This document shows, piece by piece, positions 21,968-25,658 of a stretch of 25,658 nucleotides of DNA. The position numbers and the translations under genes are program-made. The notes under the pieces were generated by a model, which searched no databases, was not told where the DNA came from, and saw only the letters and a program-made list of their open reading frames with translations. The stretch lies in IMG/VR virus record IMGVR_UViG_3300009120_000006, positions 1 to 25,658 of that record. One strand, given 5' to 3'. This DNA is from a virus. Each line of letters starts with the position of its first letter. The stretch's first letter is position 1.

Positions 21968-22480
21968 ATGAAAGAACTCCGCCTAAAGTTTCTGCAGGAT
22001 CAGTTCTCCGGCACTATCACCTCTAAGAATGGTAAATACCTTGTGACATTCCCCAACTCCTCTAATGTCTATACTTACTCCTGTAACCTTCAGGAGTTAG
22101 CCCAAAAACTCCGCATAGATGTTTCTGATCTCCTAGACTCCGGCAATACTTACAACACGGGCACAAAAGCTGCTAAGCATATGCACCAGGCTAGACAACG
22201 TAATCAATTCTCCTTAGAGGATATAATGCAGGAGAATAAACCTGCTAAGGTTGCAGCCCTCCGCGAGTTTTATAATCACTGTTCCCAGGCTACTAGTGGA
22301 GAATATACCCTTTATGCAGAGATTAATCTTACCTCCGGCGATATCGCTTTTCACACTATAGCAGGCTCCCAAAATGATGTTCCGGCGGGCAAGGGAGAAC
22401 GCAAAACGCTTTATATCTCCTGTTTGCCTAGTGGAATACAGTGGGCAGCGGAAACAGTAGAAAAGTATACTAACCGTTAA
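21968..22480 (+). CDS. Unknown protein, 170 aa
   Basis: ATG at 21968 follows AAGGAGG by eight bases. The product begins MKELRLKFLQDQFSG; residues 18-45 look like a beta-rich segment (YLVTFPNSSNVYTYSC), 46-62 a helix, 65-100 a basic, polar linker, and 105-165 a second alpha/beta part with YTLYAEINLTSGDIAFH and LYISCLPSGIQWAAETV. No membrane segment or metal motif is seen. It lies between two hairpin-bearing gaps. The layout resembles phage host-takeover proteins, but that is context only. Confidence 0.75.
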   Translation: MKELRLKFLQDQFSGTITSKNGKYLVTFPNSSNVYTYSCNLQELAQKLRIDVSDLLDSGNTYNTGTKAAKHMHQARQRNQFSLEDIMQENKPAKVAALREFYNHCSQATSGEYTLYAEINLTSGDIAFHTIAGSQNDVPAGKGERKTLYISCLPSGIQWAAETVEKYTNR

Positions 22481-22482
22481 CA

Positions 22483-22537
22483 GCTAGGCTCTCTAGCCTA
22501 GCCCTTCCCCTAAATACACTACCAATAGTGTGTTTAG
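22483..22537 (+). repeat. Two hairpins, one with a U.G pair
   Basis: GCTAGGCT/AGCCTAGC (22483-22502) has 8 bp. CTAAATACACTA/TAGTGTGTTTAG (22510-22537) has 12 bp with one T.G pair that is allowed only in rightward RNA, so the fold is likely an RNA element of the module transcript. Confidence 0.75.
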
Positions 22538-22552
22538 TGGTGGGACTAGTAA

Positions 22553-22575
22553 ACCCTATAACAGCCCTAGGACAA
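22553..22575 (+). repeat. Leader repeat, copy 1 (ACCCTATAACA ... CCTAGGACAA)
   Basis: A 23-base sequence that recurs at 23326-23348 with one difference. Both copies stand just before the ribosome site of the next gene. A 13-base part also occurs inside a gene at 23489. Confidence 0.8.
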
Positions 22576-22601
22576 ACTATAAACAATAAGGAGGTCATAT
22601 A

Positions 22602-22736
22602 ATGTCACTAGAACAATTCAAAGCCCTTTACGAAGTCAACAGTCAAAACTTTCTCGCCGATAAGATCACCCGTCAAGAATGGGCAAAACGTCGCAGGGAA
22701 CTACTAGACTTATTTATGAAGTCTAACAGCAAATAG
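22602..22736 (+). CDS. Unknown small helical protein, 44 aa
   Basis: ATG at 22602 follows AAGGAGG by seven bases and 44 codons run to TAG. The product begins MSLEQFKALYEVNSQNFLAD and continues with a basic helix (RQEWAKRRRELLDLFMK), giving a helix-turn-helix-like two-helix shape. The length is below common gene-calling cut-offs, but the ribosome site, spacing and flanking hairpins are those of its neighbours. The stop codon is part of the next hairpin. No family is recognised. Confidence 0.7.
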   Translation: MSLEQFKALYEVNSQNFLADKITRQEWAKRRRELLDLFMKSNSK

Positions 22737-22782
22737 CAGGATTAACTCCTGCTAAATATGTCCTAGTCATTAGGGCATGTTT
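22735..22782 (+). repeat. Two hairpins, one with two U.G pairs
   Basis: AGCAGGA/TCCTGCT (22735-22753) has 7 bp. AAATATGTCCTA/TAGGGCATGTTT (22754-22782) has 12 bp including two T.G pairs, again possible only in rightward RNA. The helices are adjacent and could stack. Confidence 0.75.
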
Positions 22783-22818
22783 AGGAGTAGTTATCCAATA
22801 ACAAGGAGGTATATAACA

Positions 22819-23298
22819 ATGTCTAAGTCTAAAATTCAGGTATCAGTTACCCGCACTATCTATGGTAAAAAGTCCGGCTTTGTTGCTACTCTTGGTGAGT
22901 ATTCTGAATTCGGCAAAACTAAGGAGCAGGCTATAGCTAACTTACAGCAGGCTATAGAATGGCATAATGCAGACTTCTCACCTGTTACAATGTCATCCTC
23001 TTTACTCGGTACTTATACCCTTACTAAGACTTACCACGGGTACGAGATCACCCATAACAGCACCAAGTGTACAACTGTGCTTGGTAGGGTAGCTCTAGAA
23101 AAGGCCCTAGAATCCTTAAAGGCTCATGTATCAATAGTGTGTCCAAAGTGCTACACACAGACCACAGACCCCATAACAGTACACGCAGAAGAGATTCGCG
23201 CAGCATATCCTACCCTTCACATATGCCCTTCTTGTGCTAGTGGCGAAGTCAATTTCCAGGGTATCCGCTATTCTGTGGACAAGGAGTGTGCTAACTAA
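22819..23298 (+). CDS. HicB-like domain with zinc ribbon, unknown role
   Basis: The start is ATG at 22819 after AAGGAGG; an in-frame extension upstream runs through a hairpin and is excluded. The 159-aa product opens with a strand-strand-helix part, SGFVATLGEYSEFGKTKEQA then IANLQQAIEW, with the pattern of HicB-type antitoxin folds. It ends with two cysteine pairs, CPKC (about 107) and CPSC (about 134), forming a zinc ribbon. No HicA partner is adjacent, so an antitoxin role is not supported; a small RNA- or DNA-binding regulator is plausible. Confidence 0.7.
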   Translation: MSKSKIQVSVTRTIYGKKSGFVATLGEYSEFGKTKEQAIANLQQAIEWHNADFSPVTMSSSLLGTYTLTKTYHGYEITHNSTKCTTVLGRVALEKALESLKAHVSIVCPKCYTQTTDPITVHAEEIRAAYPTLHICPSCASGEVNFQGIRYSVDKECAN

Positions 23299-23325
23299 AA
23301 CCTGGTTTTTGCTATAACACCCCGT

Positions 23326-23348
23326 ACCCTATAACAACCCTAGGACAA
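23326..23348 (+). repeat. Leader repeat, copy 2
   Basis: 22 of 23 bases equal the copy at 22553-22575; the difference is A for G after ATAACA. It precedes the next start codon by 29 bases. Confidence 0.8.
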
Positions 23349-23377
23349 CCCATAACAATAATAAAGGAGTGTATACA

Positions 23378-23698
23378 ATGGAAAGAACTATTAAAGCCCC
23401 ATTCAGCCTATACTTAGGTAAACAGTGGTCAAAATCCGGCACGGACGACAATAAAAAAACATGGTTAAAAACTAACTTGAAGCCCATAATAACAGCCCTA
23501 GTTAATGAGATCAGCCCATTAATACAGTCTGATAGCACTATAACAGCAGACTATTGCAAGGTAACAGAAGACTTATACCTTCGCTTACAATGGACTGAAC
23601 AAAGCAATATACACTATTGGCAACACGAAATAACAGCAGACCTTAACCGAATTCTTGATCACTTGCTCATTAATCGTAATATTGTAGCTTGTTACTAG
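23378..23698 (+). CDS. Unknown protein, 106 aa
   Basis: ATG at 23378 follows AAAGGAG by eight bases; a GTG nine bases upstream overlaps the ribosome site and is rejected. The product begins MERTIKAPFSLYLGKQWSKS and is helical with many Thr, Gln and Asn. The gene contains several copies of ATAACAGC. The leader AAAGGAGTGTATACAATGG is identical over 19 bases to that of the next gene, pointing to duplication of the leader or shared control. No family is recognised. Confidence 0.75.
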   Translation: MERTIKAPFSLYLGKQWSKSGTDDNKKTWLKTNLKPIITALVNEISPLIQSDSTITADYCKVTEDLYLRLQWTEQSNIHYWQHEITADLNRILDHLLINRNIVACY

Positions 23699-23760
23699 TT
23701 AAAAGCTATCTTTTCTTGTACAACGACACGACAAAAAAATTTATTAAAGGAGTGTATACA

Positions 23761-24204
23761 ATGGCAAGACGCACAAAGGAGCAGTTAGCAGAAGTAAAGG
23801 CAACAGCTAGGCATTACCTCTATATGACCAATAATGACGCACAAAAGGCATGGAATGAGCATATAAAGGCCCATTTACTCACGGGTAAGCCATTTACAAT
23901 TCCATGCACATTAAAAGACTTCGTGCAAGAATCCGAAGTCATAGCACGTGAACAGACTGAGAAAGAAGCATACCTTCTACAATGTGAGAAAGAGCGCGAA
24001 TCCGCAAAAGCTGTTGAAACTGATGAGCAATTCATGTCTAGACTTCTAACCCTATCAAAAGAAGCTATAACAACAGCTTGGAATCAATACAAGACAACTT
24101 CCTATAAAGATGCAGTCTTAGAGTTATACATGGCACATGGAGCGCAAGACGCGCAAGGTATACGCTGGCAGACAGTAAGTCAGTTAAGGCAAATATTCGC
24201 ATAA
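23761..24204 (+). CDS. Unknown helical protein, 147 aa
   Basis: ATG at 23761 follows AAAGGAGTGTATACA. The product begins MARRTKEQLAEVKATARHYL and is almost wholly helical, with a Glu/Lys-rich middle (REQTEKEAYLLQCEKERESA, about 63-82) that could be a short coiled coil and an end with IRWQTVSQLRQIFA. One cysteine pair is absent, and no membrane segment is seen. The upstream in-frame 24 codons have no ribosome site. It shares its leader with the gene before it. No family is recognised. Confidence 0.75.
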   Translation: MARRTKEQLAEVKATARHYLYMTNNDAQKAWNEHIKAHLLTGKPFTIPCTLKDFVQESEVIAREQTEKEAYLLQCEKERESAKAVETDEQFMSRLLTLSKEAITTAWNQYKTTSYKDAVLELYMAHGAQDAQGIRWQTVSQLRQIFA

Positions 24205-24213
24205 CTCTATAAC

Positions 24214-24275
24214 AGTCGCTTGAGCGACTATAAACAGCCCCTTAAGCTCAAGGCGGGGAAGGGTTACACCTTCCC
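24214..24275 (+). repeat. Two hairpins in the 24.2 kb gap
   Basis: AGTCGCT/AGCGACT (24214-24229) has a 7-bp stem with a two-base loop; GGGAAGG/CCTTCCC (24256-24275) has 7 bp and a six-base loop. The gap (24205-24340) also holds four ATAACA copies. Confidence 0.75.
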
Positions 24276-24340
24276 ATAGGGAACCATAAAAGCACTCTAT
24301 AACAGCCTAACAATTACCTATAACAAAGGAGGTCTATAAC

Positions 24341-24640
24341 ATGATTATCGAAAAGCATACCCTAACCCGCGCATTACGTGATTCTTACTCTGAGGACTGG
24401 GAAGGACTAAAAACCCTTTACTCTGCTCCTGTTCTCCACGTGACCCGCGAAAAGTTACACGATAGACTACAAACAGCTATAGCGCAGCGTAATTGGTTAG
24501 TAGCAGACAACACAGAAGACAGCATTAGACAAGTGGAAATAGCCCTTCAAAAATTGGGCTGGAACTTCACAAAACCCCACAGCATAACAATTCGCAACGC
24601 AGGGCACACAATACCCCAGCCCATAGGGTTTTACCTATGA
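24341..24640 (+). CDS. Unknown protein, 99 aa
   Basis: ATG at 24341 follows AAAGGAGG by eight bases. The product begins MIIEKHTLTRALRDSYSEDW, is helical up to about residue 75 (LQTAIAQRNWLVADNTEDS) and ends with a strand-like part KPHSITIRNAGHTIPQPIG. Its TGA overlaps the ATG of the next small frame (ATGA), so two tiny membrane peptides are translated after it. No family is recognised. Confidence 0.75.
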   Translation: MIIEKHTLTRALRDSYSEDWEGLKTLYSAPVLHVTREKLHDRLQTAIAQRNWLVADNTEDSIRQVEIALQKLGWNFTKPHSITIRNAGHTIPQPIGFYL

Positions 24641-24726
24641 GTTACCCCATTTCATGCCTAGCCTTTATTGTTGTATTACTCCTCTCAGTATCAGCCTTTG
24701 CAGCCTGGGAAAGTAGACAAGTCTAA
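24637..24726 (+). CDS. 29-aa hydrophobic peptide, coupled
   Basis: The ATG lies in an ATGA overlap with the previous stop, and there is no ribosome site of its own, so it depends on coupling. The product begins MSYPISCLAFIVVLLLSVSA and ends FAAWESRQV: one membrane helix or a signal-peptide-like segment with a short polar end. It ends in TAATG with the next frame. Confidence 0.5.
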   Translation: MSYPISCLAFIVVLLLSVSAFAAWESRQV

Positions 24727-24788
24727 TGTTTTACCTGTGTTTAGTCTTTGTTGTATCTACCCTAGTGACTATCTGTTTAAGCCTATAA
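24726..24788 (+). CDS. 20-aa hydrophobic peptide, coupled
   Basis: The frame begins at the last base of the previous stop (TAATG) and encodes 20 residues, MFYLCLVFVVSTLVTICLSL, a bare membrane helix. Its TAA is inside the ATAACAGCC element before the next gene. Two tiny membrane frames linked by one- and four-base overlaps are unlikely by chance, but expression is unproven. Confidence 0.4.
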   Translation: MFYLCLVFVVSTLVTICLSL

Positions 24789-24819
24789 CAGCCGGAAACA
24801 AATAAAGGAGGTCTAACCC

Positions 24820-25071
24820 ATGAAAAAACTAATAGCCAAAACCATAACAGGCAAGGAGTTTGCACACTCTAAAACTCACGCATTTTTTGCAAGTGGGGAA
24901 CATGCCCAAGTAATAGCCAATGTATTCAACAAGCAGAACTATAACCTCAGTCAAGGCGAACACTGGCACGTGTATGACCACGACATCACACAGGACTATT
25001 ATGTCCGGCAGCGAATCGCTGTAAGTAAGGGAAAAGTCAAAGTAACAGCAATAACACCACGCAGTATATAA
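24820..25071 (+). CDS. Unknown basic protein, 83 aa
   Basis: ATG at 24820 follows AAAGGAGG by nine bases. The product begins MKKLIAKTITGKEFAHSKTH, has an aromatic and His-rich middle (GEHWHVYDHDITQDYYVRQR, about 47-66) and a strand-like end (KGKVKVTAITPRSI). Overall charge is basic, which fits nucleic-acid binding. Single transcription with its neighbours is likely because gaps are under 50 bases. No family is recognised. Confidence 0.75.
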   Translation: MKKLIAKTITGKEFAHSKTHAFFASGEHAQVIANVFNKQNYNLSQGEHWHVYDHDITQDYYVRQRIAVSKGKVKVTAITPRSI

Positions 25072-25116
25072 CAGCCCTCAAAATGCAGGTTTTCTCGTAT
25101 GAAAGGAGTGTGAGCA

Positions 25117-25326
25117 ATGGCACAAGTTTACCGGTATCGTGGGGAATTGATCTGCAAGCATAGCGAACAGCCTGGTTGGTATACTACTCTGAATAATGAC
25201 CATAACATCTATAAGACTGCGGATGACTGCCGCAGGGCAATTGACAGCCGTTTAGGTGGATGGACTGGGAAAAATCCGGTCAAACGATGGAGTAATAAAC
25301 CTATACAGGTAATTGGTCAATTTTAG
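25117..25326 (+). CDS. Unknown basic protein, 69 aa
   Basis: ATG at 25117 follows AAAGGAGTGTGAGCA. The product begins MAQVYRYRGELICKHSEQPG and is rich in Tyr, Trp and Arg, with a helix NIYKTADDCRRAIDSRL (30-46) and a Trp/Lys-rich tail. Its size and fold pattern (strand pair, helix, tail) resemble other small phage early proteins. No family is recognised. Confidence 0.72.
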   Translation: MAQVYRYRGELICKHSEQPGWYTTLNNDHNIYKTADDCRRAIDSRLGGWTGKNPVKRWSNKPIQVIGQF

Positions 25327-25355
25327 GCTGATAACAGCCGGAAAGAGGTAACAAA

Positions 25356-25613
25356 ATGAATAAAGCCTATGTGATTGCTGTAGCTGATGGCAGCGAGTTT
25401 TACATCCCCAATGCTTTGCACGTTGAAAGAAATGACGAATTAATGCAGGTTGCAACTGATGAGGAAGCAAGTATCATAGCAGAGTCTGAAGGTATAAAAC
25501 TAATATACGACCTTGAAGGTGTTCCTGATGGTGTTTATATAGACACTGAGGAAAACAGGCGGATTATAGCGGATATGCTGAAACTATACCCAGAGTATAG
25601 CCGATCCAAGTAA
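25356..25613 (+). CDS. Unknown acidic protein, 85 aa
   Basis: ATG at 25356 follows AAAGAGG by eight bases, a weaker site than its neighbours have. The product begins MNKAYVIAVADGSEFYIPNA and is strongly acidic (EEASIIAESEG, DLEGVPDG, DTEENRR), in contrast to the basic gene before it. Acidic small early proteins often act as DNA mimics or protein inhibitors; that is only a suggestion. No family is recognised. Confidence 0.72.
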   Translation: MNKAYVIAVADGSEFYIPNALHVERNDELMQVATDEEASIIAESEGIKLIYDLEGVPDGVYIDTEENRRIIADMLKLYPEYSRSK

Positions 25614-25635
25614 GCGAATAAAAGGAGGTCTACCC

Positions 25636-25658
25636 ATGGAGAAAATTCACTGGTCAAA
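25636..25658 (+). CDS. Start of a further small-module gene (cut by window edge)
   Basis: AAAGGAGGTCTACCC and ATG at 25636 begin a frame reading MEKIHWS before the window ends. The leader matches the GGAGGTCTA type used at 24341 and 24820. Confidence 0.7.

Larger units (their letters stand above)
21942..25337 (+). repeat. Strand-biased ATAACA (ATAACAGCC) motif family
   Basis: By eye I find about two dozen ATAACA hexamers on the plus strand here, for example at 22558, 23331, 23489, 24207, 24298, 24785, 25067 and 25330, and no TGTTAT. Before several genes it is extended to CTATAACAGCC. It also occurs within genes, and is rare elsewhere in the window. Confidence 0.65.

Noticed and set aside
22819-23298. 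HicAB toxin-antitoxin pair
   Set aside because: Only a HicB-like fold pattern is present; no neighbouring protein looks like HicA.
1-25658. CRISPR array or insertion sequence
   Set aside because: No regularly spaced direct repeats of 20-40 bases and no transposase or terminal inverted repeats were seen.

Overview
This 25.7 kb window looks like part of a tailed (Caudoviricetes) phage of the Bacillota that probably persists as a plasmid (a phage-plasmid). The Bacillota assignment rests on near-perfect Shine-Dalgarno sites (AAGGAGG/AGGAGG) before almost every gene, frequent GTG/TTG starts, consensus TTGACT-17-TATAAT promoters and low G+C. The phage assignment rests on a terminase, portal, protease/scaffold and structural gene series. 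The plasmid-like assignment rests on a ParM-type actin with a ribbon-helix-helix partner, a winged-helix replication-type protein and a dense cis-element region.

Region 1 (1-8.5 kb, leftward) is the head/packaging module. In transcription order, right to left, it has a small membrane peptide, a receptor/decoration-like structural protein with an apparent frameshift, a GIY-YIG homing endonuclease, a zinc-finger small-terminase candidate, the large terminase, the portal, a small protein with repeated GKTAYVNGVKITGT modules, a protease/scaffold candidate and the start of another structural gene. Region 2 (8.5-12.4 kb, leftward) has a 413-base gene-free block full of nested inverted repeats (candidate structured RNA), then a small Cys-rich protein, a metallophosphoesterase, a PhoH-type ATPase, a zinc-finger/HTH protein and a small acidic protein, all apparently read from a promoter at 12.4 kb. 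That promoter sits back to back with one for a tyrosine recombinase (12.5-13.5 kb, rightward); the two -35 boxes are the arms of an 11-bp inverted repeat.

Region 3 (13.5-16.8 kb, leftward) has a HerA/TraG-like ATPase of 823 aa preceded by three small membrane proteins, two of which share a helix - TGDxxK loop - helix plan like VirB2/TrbC pilins. It resembles a reduced conjugation or secretion module inside a tailed phage. Region 4 (16.9-21.6 kb) is the maintenance region: ParM/ParR-like genes, a promoter and leader with a basic 21-aa peptide and direct repeats, the replication-type gene, one secreted/lipid-anchored-looking protein, and about 1.4 kb of gene-free DNA. The gene-free DNA contains an extreme G-over-C strand asymmetry, a cluster of TACTACA-N3-TGTAGTA palindromes and a site one base away from the bacterial parS consensus.

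Region 5 (21.6-25.7 kb, rightward) is a train of at least twelve very small genes of unknown function, each with a strong ribosome-binding site. Several gaps hold pairs of strong hairpins whose only irregular pairs are U.G in the rightward transcript, and the hexamer ATAACA (often ATAACAGCC) occurs about two dozen times on this strand and not on the other. It resembles the host-takeover/early modules of SPO1-like phages in layout, but no gene here is recognised. I see no tRNA genes, CRISPR arrays or insertion sequences.
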